Assembly (NCBI RefSeq): GCF_004331735.1
Contig: NZ_SJSO01000014.1
Coordinates: 86,009 to 150,008 of the forward strand
Source: Pedobacter psychrodurus
GTDB taxonomy: Bacteria; Bacteroidota; Bacteroidia; Sphingobacteriales; Sphingobacteriaceae
Reading direction: 5' to 3'
Length of the DNA: 64,000 bases
Part shown: positions 1-8,928 of the stretch, one piece after another
How the letters are laid out: every line of letters starts with the position of its first letter
How positions within the stretch are numbered: position 1 is the stretch's first letter
Program-made: the position numbers and the translations under genes
Notes under the pieces: generated by a model
The model's database searches: none
The model's input: only the letters and a program-made list of their open reading frames with translations
Told to the model about the DNA's origin: nothing

Positions 1-53
1 ATATAAAAAATAACAGCTGCCAGGTTTAAATCCAAGCAGCTGCTATAATTCAA

Positions 54-938
54 TTAATTCTGGTATGCCGCAGCAAACTCAGCAGCAAAATCTTTAAGCT
101 TAATGTTACCTAAAGCAGGCCTGTTTTTGTTATAATCTACAAAAAGTTTATTGCTTCTTATCGCATCGCCCATTTCTACATAGCTTTTGGCTATTTCTTC
201 AGGTAAACCCGCTCCTACCATTCCGTTAAATGCATCTTCATCGCTAAATTCTATCCATGGTAATGCTGGTTTACCGACTGCAGTACCTAATACTTTTGCA
301 ACATCAGCCGGCGTACTCTCATCATCACTGGCTACGTATTGTATGGTTTTGCCTGTAAAATCACTTTCCAATACTTCAGCAGCTACTTCAGCAATGTTAC
401 GTGGGTGCACCAAAACAAGTTTTGAATCGGCGCCAAAATTAGATCCTAATATGTTTGCATGTTTAACCATGTCAACGTTGGCTAAAAAGTTAATGTAAAA
501 ATAACCAGCACGTAAATGTTTTACATCTACCCCATCTAATGAAGCAAAAATATTTTCTACATCATATAATCCTGCAATTGGCCCCGTTCCATCTGGCAGA
601 TCTGCACCTACGCTACTTAAATTCACTACTTTTTTAACCCCGGACGCTTTAATGGCAACAGCATAATTTTCGCCAATACTTTTAATATATGCCCTAAATT
701 TTGGTGCTGCAAAATTCGGCGGCACCATGGTGTAAATAGCATCAGCTCCAGAAAAGACCTCTTTTAAAAATTCGGTATCGCTTACACTACCAATTAATGG
801 TATTGCACCAAGTGATTTAATTTCTTCAGCTCTATCGGCGTTGCTGCTAATAATTTTTACTTCGTGACCTTTAGCTACCAATATTTCGGCAAGCGGCTTT
901 GTAATATTACCTATTGATCCTGTTAATGTTATTTTCAT
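54..938 (-). CDS. NmrA-family NAD(P)-binding oxidoreductase
   Basis: 294 residues. The N-terminus carries a Rossmann nucleotide-binding glycine motif (TGSIGN, about residues 6-11) followed by the alternating strand/helix pattern of atypical short-chain dehydrogenases. The later NLSSVGAD segment replaces the usual active-site region, as in NmrA/HSCARG and quinone-oxidoreductase-like proteins. Such proteins are cytosolic and either reduce quinone-like or electrophilic compounds or sense NAD(P)H. The gene diverges from an HxlR regulator across an 81-bp gap with overlapping promoters, so it is the probable target of that regulator (inference). The substrate cannot be told from sequence. Confidence 0.85.
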   Translation of the reverse strand: MKITLTGSIGNITKPLAEILVAKGHEVKIISSNADRAEEIKSLGAIPLIGSVSDTEFLKEVFSGADAIYTMVPPNFAAPKFRAYIKSIGENYAVAIKASGVKKVVNLSSVGADLPDGTGPIAGLYDVENIFASLDGVDVKHLRAGYFYINFLANVDMVKHANILGSNFGADSKLVLVHPRNIAEVAAEVLESDFTGKTIQYVASDDESTPADVAKVLGTAVGKPALPWIEFSDEDAFNGMVGAGLPEEIAKSYVEMGDAIRSNKLFVDYNKNRPALGNIKLKDFAAEFAAAYQN

Positions 939-964
939 GATTTTTTGTTTTTAAATATTGAATA

Positions 965-996
965 CAAAGCTATATTTGTACTTACTTTTATACAAG
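965..996 (-). promoter_or_regulatory. Promoter of the NmrA-family gene
   Basis: Read on the minus strand there is a -7 element TAGCTTTG (plus-strand 965-972) and a -33 element CTTG (993-996) with a 20-bp spacer, matching the Bacteroidota consensus TTTG-N19-21-TAnnTTTG. It overlaps the promoter of the divergent regulator gene. Confidence 0.6.
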
Positions 997-1004
997 TACT
1001 TACC
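971..1004 (+). promoter_or_regulatory. HxlR promoter (-7 element) and likely operator
   Basis: TATATTTG at 971-978 is a perfect Bacteroidota -7 element for the regulator gene. Directly after it lies a direct repeat of GTACTTAC (978-985 and 997-1004), which also contains the inverted pair GTACTT/AAGTAC (978-983 and 994-999). HxlR proteins bind short GTAC-containing repeats, so this is a plausible autoregulatory site that would also cover the divergent promoter. A TTTG at 944-947 could be the -33 element but the spacer would be long (23 bp). Confidence 0.5.
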
Positions 1005-1019
1005 CCAAAGTATGTAACC

Positions 1020-1373
1020 ATGACAGCTGTTAAAGAAAGTTCGACCCGTAATTTTAATAAAGGAATAGCGCTAACCAGCTGCCCTGTTACTTTTGTAATG
1101 GAAAAAATTGGTGGTTATTGGAAACCGATCATTATTTTTCATTTAATGAGTGGGCCAAAACGCTACAGCGAGTTAAAACGTGCAATACCACAGATTACGG
1201 AGAAAATGCTTATACAACACTTAAAGCAAATGCAAAATGATGACCTTGTTCGTAGAGATGCTCAAGCCGTTGTTCCTCCTGTAGTTACCTATAGCCTCAC
1301 AAAATCAGGGCAGGATCTTTTTCATGTGCTAAATTCAATGGTAGATTGGGCGGTTAAAAATGGCTCTGTGTAA
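1020..1373 (+). CDS. HxlR-family winged-helix transcriptional regulator
   Basis: 117 residues from the ATG at 1020. An upstream in-frame extension to 945 would read through the promoter elements, so it is rejected. The family pattern is clear: a CPV motif with Cys at about residue 21, then GGYWKPIIIFHL, the recognition segment around RYSELKRAIPQITEKML, and the wing around DDLVRR. HxlR proteins are dimeric cytosolic regulators that often respond to aldehydes, quinones or thiol stress through the N-terminal cysteine. It is divergent from the NmrA-type oxidoreductase and probably controls it and itself (inference). Confidence 0.9.
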   Translation: MTAVKESSTRNFNKGIALTSCPVTFVMEKIGGYWKPIIIFHLMSGPKRYSELKRAIPQITEKMLIQHLKQMQNDDLVRRDAQAVVPPVVTYSLTKSGQDLFHVLNSMVDWAVKNGSV

Positions 1374-1448
1374 ACCTTGCTAACAGCACATAAATAAGGC
1401 TTTGGGTTTAAATAGTAGTACAAACTAAATTATATAAACCTTGGCGAA

Positions 1449-1500
1449 GCGGATACCGGCCTTGTGGGCAATGCCTGCAGCAGTATGAGCAAAGCAAAGG
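1449..1500 (+). repeat. Dispersed intergenic repeat, GCGGATACCGGCC type
   Basis: The stretch beginning GCGGATACCGGCC and ending in GTATGAGCAAA recurs at 48951-49003 in the same orientation, with a few differences and a shared GCCTGCAG core. Both copies lie in non-coding DNA. Confidence 0.6.
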
Positions 1501-1613
1501 GCTACAGAACCCAATGAATGCAGGTGTGGCTTTACACCTAAATCCCTTAAAGGGGACTTCATACCCAAATCTAATCTTATGGTCTTTGCATTTATTTATC
1601 CATGCTTAATTGC

Positions 1614-1648
1614 AGGAAAGATTCTGAAACAAGTTCAGAATGACGAAC
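1614..1648 (-). repeat. Short hairpin repeat (CTGAACTTGTTTCAG type)
   Basis: The minus strand reads a GTTCGTCATTCTGAAC arm, then TTG, then a TTCAG arm, giving a small hairpin. A nearly identical copy lies at 55121-55150 and a looser relative at 4167-4190. Confidence 0.6.
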
Positions 1649-1690
1649 GGTTAGGGCGACTGGTTAGGTTTTTAACTAATTACTAACAAC

Positions 1691-1723
1691 TTTGGCAAAA
1701 AGCGATAGGAATTGTTATTTTTG
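1691..1723 (+). promoter_or_regulatory. Promoter of pcrA/uvrD
   Basis: TTTG at 1691-1694, a 21-bp spacer, then TATTTTTG at 1716-1723. This is a complete match to the Bacteroidota TTTG-N19-21-TAnnTTTG promoter. Transcription should begin near 1730, which rules out a start codon at 1712. Confidence 0.7.
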
Positions 1724-1747
1724 AGCCTCAAAAAAACAGGAGCCGAT

Positions 1748-4051
1748 TTGGATTATTTAGCAGGATTAAACCCACAACAAAGAGCAGCAGTAGAGAACAC
1801 AAAAGGACCGGTAATGATTGTTGCAGGTGCAGGTTCGGGCAAAACCCGGGTAATTACCTACCGTGTTGCCCATCTTATTCAAACCGGAACCGATCCATTT
1901 AACATTCTGGTTTTAACCTTTACCAACAAAGCAAGTAAGGATATGCGCGAGCGTATCGGTAAAGTGGTTGGCGCAGAGGCAAAAAACATTTGGATGGGTA
2001 CTTTTCACTCTGTTTTTGCAAAAATTTTGCGGGTTGAGGCTGAGAAAATAGGTTATCCGAGCAATTTTACCATTTACGATACCGATGATAGTAAAAGTGT
2101 AATCCGTGCTATTTTGAAAGAAATGCAGCTGGATGATAAATTATATGCGGCCAATTTTGTTTTCAACAGGATTTCTTCCGCAAAGAATAACCTGATCTCT
2201 TGGGGCGAATACCAGGTTAATGATCAGATCCAAGCTGAAGATTTACAGAATAAACGACCGCTTATTGGCCAGATTTACGAAACTTATGCCAAACGCTGCT
2301 TTAGGGCGGGCGCAATGGATTTTGATGATTTGTTATTCAAAACCAACATTTTATTAAAAGAACATCCAGATGTTTTAAACAAGTACCAGCAGAAGTTCAG
2401 GTACCTGATGGTAGATGAGTATCAGGATACCAACTTTTCGCAGTATACCATTGTGAAAAAACTAGCCGCTGCATACCAAAATATCTGCGTGGTGGGTGAT
2501 GATGCACAAAGTATTTACGCTTTCCGTGGCGCAAACATCCAGAACATTTTAAACTTCGAACGCGATTATCCTGATTTAAAGGTTTATAAATTGGAGCAGA
2601 ATTACCGCTCTACCCAAAATATTGTTGATGCGGCAAGTAGTATCATCGCCAACAACAAAAATCAGCTCGAAAAGAATGTTTTCTCGGAAAATGCAGAAGG
2701 TGATAGGATTAAGGTTTCGCGGGCTTTTACTGATAACGAAGAAGGTAAATTGGTTGCCGAAGCCATTATTCAAGAGCGTAGCACTAAAGGGTACCAGCAC
2801 AGCGATTTCGCCATATTATATCGTACCAACGCCCAAAGCAGGGCTATGGAGGAAGGCTTACGCAAGCTGAATATTCCTTACCGGATATATGGCGGTCAAT
2901 CTTTCTACCAACGTAAAGAGATTAAAGATTTAATTGCGTATTTCCGCTTAACTTTTAATCCGAAGGATGAAGAAGCTATAAAGCGTGTAATTAATTACCC
3001 CAAGCGTGGTATTGGAGATACTTCTATCGATAAAATCATTGTTGCTGCAGACCAGAACGATAAAACCATGTGGGATGTAATTTCGAATGCACACCAGTAT
3101 GTTGATGGTCGTTTAGCCAATCAATTGAACGATTTCGCCATGATGGTGCAAAGCTTTCAGGCAGAAGCTAAAAAGCTCGATGCTTATGATACTGCCTTGT
3201 TTATTGCCCAACACGCTGGTATTTTAAAAGAATTATATACCGATGATAGCGTTGAAGGGCGTTCCAGATACGAAAATATTCAAGAATTATTGAACGGTAT
3301 TAAGGAATTTGCCGAGCGTGAAGATATTGAAGAAAAAGGTCTGGATATCTTTATGCAGGATGTTGCTCTTTTAACCAATGATGATAAAGACGGTGATAAG
3401 AATAAGGATACTGTTTCTTTAATGACGATCCACTCAGCCAAAGGTTTGGAGTTTAAGAACGTATTTATAGTAGGGCTGGAAGAAAACCTATTTCCTTCGC
3501 AAATGTCGTTAACCAACCGGACTGATTTAGAAGAAGAGCGCCGTTTATTCTACGTTGCAATAACCCGGGCTGAAATAAAACTGACAATTACCTATGCTAC
3601 TTCGCGTTACCGTTGGGGAACTTTAACCAACTGCGAACCAAGCCGTTTCATAAACGAAATCAGTCCGAAGTTTTTAGAGTTGGATGTTAAACCAGCCAAA
3701 TCAACTAGTTTTGATGGCAATTTTGATGATGACCGCAAATCGTGGACCTCTCAGCCGCGCGATTTCATTAGCAAACCGAAACCAGCAGCAGGCGCAACTA
3801 CATCTGCCCCGCCAGTCCGTCCGAAAACAACATCGCTATTAGCAAAAGCACACGTTCCAACACCTGGCTTCACCCCTTCACAACCACACGAATTTCAGGG
3901 TGGTATGGAAGTGGAGCACGAAAAATTCGGTTTCGGAAAAATTATCAGCTTAGAGGGAACCTTGCCTGATGTTAAAGCTACTGTATTCTTCCAGGGCTTA
4001 GGTAATAAACAGCTACTGCTTAAGTTTGCGAAGCTGATGATTGTGAAATAA
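1748..4051 (+). CDS. pcrA: ATP-dependent DNA helicase, UvrD/PcrA type
   Basis: 767 residues from a TTG start at 1748. That start is preceded by AGGAG (1738-1742) five bases upstream and lies downstream of the promoter. The protein opens at DYLAGLNPQQRAAV, the Q-motif region of superfamily 1A helicases. Walker A AGAGSGKTR is at about 26-34 and Walker B VDEYQD at about 222-227; motif QNYRST and the C-terminal ITRAE block are present. A Pro/Lys-rich linker (about 670-710) leads to a Tudor-like C-terminal domain (GMEVEHEKFGFGKI), which in PcrA contacts RNA polymerase. It unwinds DNA in nucleotide excision repair and replication restart. An in-frame TTG at 1712 would overlap the -7 element. Confidence 0.95.
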   Translation: MDYLAGLNPQQRAAVENTKGPVMIVAGAGSGKTRVITYRVAHLIQTGTDPFNILVLTFTNKASKDMRERIGKVVGAEAKNIWMGTFHSVFAKILRVEAEKIGYPSNFTIYDTDDSKSVIRAILKEMQLDDKLYAANFVFNRISSAKNNLISWGEYQVNDQIQAEDLQNKRPLIGQIYETYAKRCFRAGAMDFDDLLFKTNILLKEHPDVLNKYQQKFRYLMVDEYQDTNFSQYTIVKKLAAAYQNICVVGDDAQSIYAFRGANIQNILNFERDYPDLKVYKLEQNYRSTQNIVDAASSIIANNKNQLEKNVFSENAEGDRIKVSRAFTDNEEGKLVAEAIIQERSTKGYQHSDFAILYRTNAQSRAMEEGLRKLNIPYRIYGGQSFYQRKEIKDLIAYFRLTFNPKDEEAIKRVINYPKRGIGDTSIDKIIVAADQNDKTMWDVISNAHQYVDGRLANQLNDFAMMVQSFQAEAKKLDAYDTALFIAQHAGILKELYTDDSVEGRSRYENIQELLNGIKEFAEREDIEEKGLDIFMQDVALLTNDDKDGDKNKDTVSLMTIHSAKGLEFKNVFIVGLEENLFPSQMSLTNRTDLEEERRLFYVAITRAEIKLTITYATSRYRWGTLTNCEPSRFINEISPKFLELDVKPAKSTSFDGNFDDDRKSWTSQPRDFISKPKPAAGATTSAPPVRPKTTSLLAKAHVPTPGFTPSQPHEFQGGMEVEHEKFGFGKIISLEGTLPDVKATVFFQGLGNKQLLLKFAKLMIVK

Positions 4052-4331
4052 AAACAGATTTCCATTTAGCCACGGAAACTCAGAGACACGGAAAATAACA
4101 GAGATTCATCATCCTGTCCCGATTTTACATCGGGATCAGGATCTTTAATAGATAAACATAATAGCTGCTGAACTTGTTCAGCACGATGAGTGCTATTGAA
4201 ATTATGCCTAACGTTGTGTTCTCAGCGCTTTGCTCTTCGTGCGCTTTGTTCTAAAAACAGCGTTTCATAAAAATTTAAACGGCTCCCAGTACCATTTATA
4301 AATTCTATCGAGACAGCAAAGAAAGTACATT
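4052..4331. other. Intergenic gap with two small hairpins
   Basis: No gene. At 4107-4146 an ATCCTGTCCCGAT arm faces an ATCGGGATCAGGAT arm. At 4167-4190 a GCTGAAC arm faces GTTCAGC. The gap separates the convergent helicase gene and the unknown minus-strand gene; either hairpin might help terminate, but neither carries a clear T-run. Confidence 0.5.
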
Positions 4332-4751
4332 TTAATAAGTAGATCGATCTTCGAGAAATTCTCCAACCTTGAGCATAATTAATTGCCCATTACTTGAAGA
4401 TTTAACCAGTACATTCCATTCATCTGTAACCTCCATAATTTCTACCATACTACCAAAAGGAAAAAATTCGCTTTTATTGTCAACAGTAATTTTCACCTTT
4501 TCACCTACTTTTGGCTCTTTAAAGAATAATTGGTTTCCAACTATGTTGAGCCCTTCAATTTTTTCTAAATCTGATAAAAGATATTTTCGATAAGGCGATT
4601 GCGGATTTTGTGAAACCAGTACAAAAGACTTAGTCTCCATTTCATATTGAACCTGCATTTTATAGAAAAATTTACCCCGGATTTTGTCTCCTAGATAAAT
4701 TTTCTCGCCTTGTGCTGTTAGGCAGCCTGTATAAAAAGATTCTATATTCAT
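4332..4751 (-). CDS. Conserved-looking protein of unknown function
   Basis: 139 residues. I do not recognise a family. There is no signal peptide or membrane segment, and the composition is rich in charged and beta-prone residues. The C-terminal half (about 80-130) looks like a small beta-barrel, with the pattern PKVGEKVKITVDNKSEF then VEIMEVTDEWNVLVKSS, loosely recalling KOW or SH3-like folds. It lies alone on the minus strand between the convergent pcrA and the divergent smc. Codon and base usage resemble its neighbours, so it is probably a real resident gene. Confidence 0.7.
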   Translation of the reverse strand: MNIESFYTGCLTAQGEKIYLGDKIRGKFFYKMQVQYEMETKSFVLVSQNPQSPYRKYLLSDLEKIEGLNIVGNQLFFKEPKVGEKVKITVDNKSEFFPFGSMVEIMEVTDEWNVLVKSSSNGQLIMLKVGEFLEDRSTY

Positions 4752-4877
4752 AAATTAACTGATAAGATCTGATTTTTCATCGTAAACCCCAAATATGGCT
4801 TAAACATTTAATATTGTTATCTTGAAAAACCACAAAATTATCCTTATTATTGAAGTCGGTTCTCCCGATTACAAACC

Positions 4878-7800
4878 ATGCAACTTACTAGGTTAGACAT
4901 TAAAGGTTTTAAGAGCTTTGGCGATAAAGTGACCATCAATTTTAATGAGGGTGTTACCGCTATTGTTGGTCCTAATGGGTGCGGAAAATCGAACGTAATC
5001 GATGCCATGCGCTGGGTTTTGGGCGAACAGAGTACCAAAGCTTTGCGATCGGAAAAGATGGAGAACATCATTTTCAACGGAACAAAAAACCGTAAGCAGG
5101 CACAGCTCGCCGAGGTTTCATTAAGCTTTGATAATACCAAGAATATCCTGCCTACCGCATATTCGCAGGTTACCGTAACCCGTAAACTCTATAGAAATGG
5201 TGATAGTGAGTACCGTTTAAACGATGTTCAGTGTAGGTTAAAGGATATTACTGACCTTTTTCTGGATACCGGAATCGGCTCTGATAGTTATTCAATTATC
5301 GAGCTTAAAATGGTTGATGAAATTATTACCAACAAGGAGCATAGCCGACGTTCTTTATTTGAGGAAGCATCGGGTATTTCGAAGTACAAATTACGCAAAA
5401 AACAGACTTTCAGCAAGTTAAAAGACACCGAAGCCGATTTAGAACGGGTTGAGGATTTACTTTTCGAGATCGAAAAAAACCTTAAAACCTTAGAAAATCA
5501 GGCGCGTAAAGCTGAACGTTATTATAAGTTAAAAGAGCAATACCGCGAACTGAGTGTTCAGTTGGCTACACATCGTATTGCATTTTTTCGCACTGATTTA
5601 AATGCTTTAGAAACACAAGAACAAAATCAGCAGGTAAACCGGACAGAACTCAGTACCAAAATAGATACTGGTGAAGCCGAATTGCAAAAGCTTAAACTAG
5701 GTAGTATCAATCAGGAAAAGAACCTTTCTGTACAACAAAAGGCTACAAACGAGTTTGTTTCCAAAATCCGTGCTTACGAAAGTGAGAAAAAAGTAAAAAA
5801 TGAGCAAATGCGTTTTTTACAGGAAAAAGAAACACGTTTATCTGGCGAGCTCGAAAAAGATAAAAATCAGGTTAACCACATTAAATACAACATTAAACGT
5901 TTAAATGAAGAAGTGGTAACTGAAACCGAGGTTTTTAACCGCTTGGAATCTGATTTAAAGCAATTGAAATCTACGCTTGATACTTTACGCGAGCAACAAC
6001 AGACCGAGAAAAACAGGATTGACAACCTGGTTAGATCTGTTAACGACCTACAAAACCAAGTATACCAGTCGCAAAAGGAAATTGATATCCTGAACATCCA
6101 AAAAGATGCTTTGGTACAGGAAACCAACCGAAATGTAGATGATACCGAAACCAAAACCTTAGAGTTAAAGGCTTTCGATCATGCTTTGGCCGAATTGGAT
6201 ATTCAGGTAAGGGAAAAGCAAGCCAATATTAAAAACCTAACGGAGGCCGAATCGCTTTTAAAAGAAAAACTGGCTACTTCCGAAATCAACCTGAATTCGA
6301 ACAAGGAAAAATTGACGGCCGAAAACCGTAAAAAAGATGCCAAACAGAACGAATATAACCTGACCAAATCGCTGGTTGATAGTTTGGAAGGTTTCCCTGA
6401 ATCGATCCGTTTTTTAAAGAAAAACAACGCTTTTGCCAAAAGCGCCCTGCTCCTTTCTGATATTTTATTCTGTAATGAAGATTACCGTATTGCGATAGAA
6501 AATTACCTCGAACCGGTAATGAACCACTATGTTGTTGACCGGTATGCTGATGCAGTTCAGGCCATTAACCTTTTAACTGATGCCAGCCGTGGAAGGGCAA
6601 ACTTTTTTATTTTAGAAAATGTTCCTGATAAAAATCCGGTTATTGGCACTCATGAAGGACTTGTTTCAGCCTTATCGGTAATAGAAGTTGACAAAAAATA
6701 CCAGCATCTTTGCAACCTGCTATTGCAAAATGTATATATCGCAATAGCAGAACAGGAAAACCTGTTTAAAGCCACGCCAACCGAAAGTTTAACCATTTTG
6801 GCCAAAAACGGGAAATATGCCCAAACCAAATTTACTTTGGCAGGTGGTTCAGTAGGTTTGTTTGAAGGTAAAAGGATTGGTCGTGCCAAGAATTTAGAAA
6901 ATCTGGCTAAAGAAATCAAGGCCTCAGACTCGTTGATTAATCAGTATGATGCTGCGATTAAAGCGGAAACAGATAATATATTTAACCTGAAAGAGGCTTC
7001 AAAAATCAATCAGATCAATTCCTTGCAACAAGAAATGAACCGTTTAAATAACGAACACATTTCTGTGCAGACCCGCCGAGATCAATATCAGGAGTTTATC
7101 ACCACCAGCGAAAACCGTAAAACTGATATCGCTCAAAAGATAGTATCGATAGAAAAAGCCTTATCGGAAAAGTTACCAGCATTGGTTCAATTGCAAAAAG
7201 ATCAGCAAGAAGCACACGTTAATTTACAAGAACAACAACTTAATTATCAGGAAATTGCTGATCAGGTAAACGAAAGTGCAGGTAAATACAATCAGGATAA
7301 CATCCGCTTTCACCAGCAACAAAATAAATTATCAGGTTTAGAAAAAGATCTGGATTACCGTTTCGTACAGGAAGAGGCTTTAAATAAACGTATTGCCCAA
7401 AACGATAAAGAATTACAGGAAGCACTGACACAAATTACGGCAACGTTGCAGCACACTGACCTGAACGATGATACCCTTTTAGAAATGTATCAACAACGTG
7501 AAGAGATGGAAAAAGGACTTGCTGAAGCAGAGCAGGCATATTTTACGAGTAAGGGAAGCATTAACGAGGTTGAAAACGATCTGACCAATATCCGTAAAAA
7601 CCGCGAAGAAACAGATTTTCTGTTAACTGAGATTAAGGATAAAAAGAATGCGCTAAAAATAGACCTTAATGCCTTAAAAGAACGTTTAGCTGTCGAATTC
7701 AACATCGACATCAACGATCTTTTAGAAACAGATACCGAAATTGAAGCTTTAGAAAGTGAATTTGATCTCCGCCAAAAGGTAGAGCGAATGAAACGTCAAT

Positions 7801-8417
7801 TAGACGAATTTGGGGCCATCAACTCTATGGCAATGGAGGCCTTTAAAGAAATGGAAGAGCGTTATACCTTTATCCAGAATCAGAAAAAGGACCTTAATGC
7901 AGCCAAAACTGATCTTTTACAAACCATTAAAGAGATAGACGACACCGCTAAAGATAAATTTATGCAGGCTTTTACCCAGGCCCGCGAGCATTTTATTGTG
8001 GTTTTCCGCTCTTTATTTAACGAAGAAGATAGTTGCGACCTGATTTTATCAGATATCAATAATCCTTTAGAGGCTGATATTGATATTATAGCCCGTCCGA
8101 AAGGCAAAAGACCTTTATCTATCAACCAGTTATCCGGTGGTGAAAAAACTTTAACAGCCACCGCGCTACTGTTTTCATTGTATCTGTTAAAGCCTGCTCC
8201 ATTCTGTATTTTCGATGAGGTTGATGCCCCATTGGATGATTCCAATATCGATAAATTCAATAATATTATCCGTAAATTCTCTGATCAATCGCAGTTTATT
8301 ATCGTATCGCATAACAAACGTACCATTGCCAGCACCGATATTATTTATGGCGTAACCATGGTAGAGCAGGGTGTTTCGAGGGTTGTAGCGGTAGATTTAA
8401 GAGAAGTGGCAGCTTAA
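4878..8417 (+). CDS. smc: Chromosome segregation ATPase SMC
   Basis: 1179 residues, the usual length for bacterial SMC. Walker A GPNGCGKSN is at about 31-39. Two long coiled coils (about 170-510 and 690-1010) flank a hinge domain around 520-660. The C-terminal head has signature LSGGEKT near 1085 and Walker B IFDEVDAP near 1111. SMC dimers with ScpA/ScpB extrude and organise chromosomal DNA. The ScpAB partners are not in this window. The start codon opens MQLTRLDIKGFKSFG, the conserved beginning of the family. Confidence 0.97.
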   Translation: MQLTRLDIKGFKSFGDKVTINFNEGVTAIVGPNGCGKSNVIDAMRWVLGEQSTKALRSEKMENIIFNGTKNRKQAQLAEVSLSFDNTKNILPTAYSQVTVTRKLYRNGDSEYRLNDVQCRLKDITDLFLDTGIGSDSYSIIELKMVDEIITNKEHSRRSLFEEASGISKYKLRKKQTFSKLKDTEADLERVEDLLFEIEKNLKTLENQARKAERYYKLKEQYRELSVQLATHRIAFFRTDLNALETQEQNQQVNRTELSTKIDTGEAELQKLKLGSINQEKNLSVQQKATNEFVSKIRAYESEKKVKNEQMRFLQEKETRLSGELEKDKNQVNHIKYNIKRLNEEVVTETEVFNRLESDLKQLKSTLDTLREQQQTEKNRIDNLVRSVNDLQNQVYQSQKEIDILNIQKDALVQETNRNVDDTETKTLELKAFDHALAELDIQVREKQANIKNLTEAESLLKEKLATSEINLNSNKEKLTAENRKKDAKQNEYNLTKSLVDSLEGFPESIRFLKKNNAFAKSALLLSDILFCNEDYRIAIENYLEPVMNHYVVDRYADAVQAINLLTDASRGRANFFILENVPDKNPVIGTHEGLVSALSVIEVDKKYQHLCNLLLQNVYIAIAEQENLFKATPTESLTILAKNGKYAQTKFTLAGGSVGLFEGKRIGRAKNLENLAKEIKASDSLINQYDAAIKAETDNIFNLKEASKINQINSLQQEMNRLNNEHISVQTRRDQYQEFITTSENRKTDIAQKIVSIEKALSEKLPALVQLQKDQQEAHVNLQEQQLNYQEIADQVNESAGKYNQDNIRFHQQQNKLSGLEKDLDYRFVQEEALNKRIAQNDKELQEALTQITATLQHTDLNDDTLLEMYQQREEMEKGLAEAEQAYFTSKGSINEVENDLTNIRKNREETDFLLTEIKDKKNALKIDLNALKERLAVEFNIDINDLLETDTEIEALESEFDLRQKVERMKRQLDEFGAINSMAMEAFKEMEERYTFIQNQKKDLNAAKTDLLQTIKEIDDTAKDKFMQAFTQAREHFIVVFRSLFNEEDSCDLILSDINNPLEADIDIIARPKGKRPLSINQLSGGEKTLTATALLFSLYLLKPAPFCIFDEVDAPLDDSNIDKFNNIIRKFSDQSQFIIVSHNKRTIASTDIIYGVTMVEQGVSRVVAVDLREVAA

Positions 8418-8614
8418 AAGCTTAAAGATAAAAGCAGAAAGACCAAAGCAAAACCTACCGTTTCCGTCATTGTGAGAAAGCTCTTTCAGCCGACAGCCTG
8501 CCCCGAATTTTCGGGGAAGCAATCTTTTATTTACATTTTTTCAATTCGAAAATGAAAGCAACAGCCTTTGGTAGTCTTCATTCCTGCTGTACACTAAAAT
8601 CTTTTTATAACATC

Positions 8615-8678
8615 TGTCATGCTGAGGCACGAAGCATCTGTTTCATAGGTTCGAGATGCTTCGTACCTCAGCATGACA
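8615..8678. repeat. Inverted repeat of the TGTCATGCTGAGG family
   Basis: Left arm TGTCATGCTGAGG followed by CACGAAGCATCT; right arm AGATGCTTCGTACC followed by TCAGCATGACA. This makes a roughly 25-bp stem with a short loop. Another full copy lies at 43579-43641 and a right-half copy at 31356-31380. Confidence 0.75.
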
Positions 8679-8812
8679 GCACATTTAAGGTTACTGCAAA
8701 TAAAAAGTATTCCGTTCCCATCAGGTTTAGAAACGCAATACAGTACTAAAAACAGCGTTTTCCTGCAATACGCCAAGAATTAATATCTTTAAGAAAATTT
8801 ACTGCGAATGGT

Positions 8813-8896
8813 CGTCCTTTCGAACGGAGTGCAACGTAGTCGAGAAATCTACATCAATAGATCTCTCCATTCCACTATGCTCCAGTCGAGATGACG
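8813..8896. repeat. Long hairpin repeat, CGTC...GACG family
   Basis: The arms begin CGTCCTTTCGAACGGAG and end CAGTCGAGATGACG, with an inner AGAAATCT/AGATCTCT pair. Related copies lie at 22791-22874, 37541-37624 and, degenerate, 23317-23434. Confidence 0.7.
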
Positions 8897-8928
8897 ATCC
8901 TACTTATTACAATTTACAATCAAGAAAC

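Larger units (their letters stand above)
1374..1690. other. Gene-free gap with dispersed repeats
   Basis: No coding sequence was found. It holds one copy of a repeat starting GCGGATACCGGCC (from 1449; second copy at 48951) and one copy of a short hairpin repeat (1614-1648; second copy at 55121). The promoter of the downstream helicase gene follows. Confidence 0.7.
8418..8928. other. 511-bp gene-free gap rich in hairpin repeats
   Basis: No credible gene; short open frames cross hairpin repeats on both strands and are rejected. It contains a CCCCGAA/TTCGGGG palindrome (8501-8516), a TGTCATGCTGAGG inverted repeat (8615-8678) and a CGTC...GACG long hairpin (8813-8896). The same families recur elsewhere in the window. 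Confidence 0.75.

Noticed and set aside
8552..8776. Overlapping open frames on both strands
   Set aside because: Both cross the TGTCATGCTGAGG inverted repeat; symmetric hairpins give open frames on both strands by chance.
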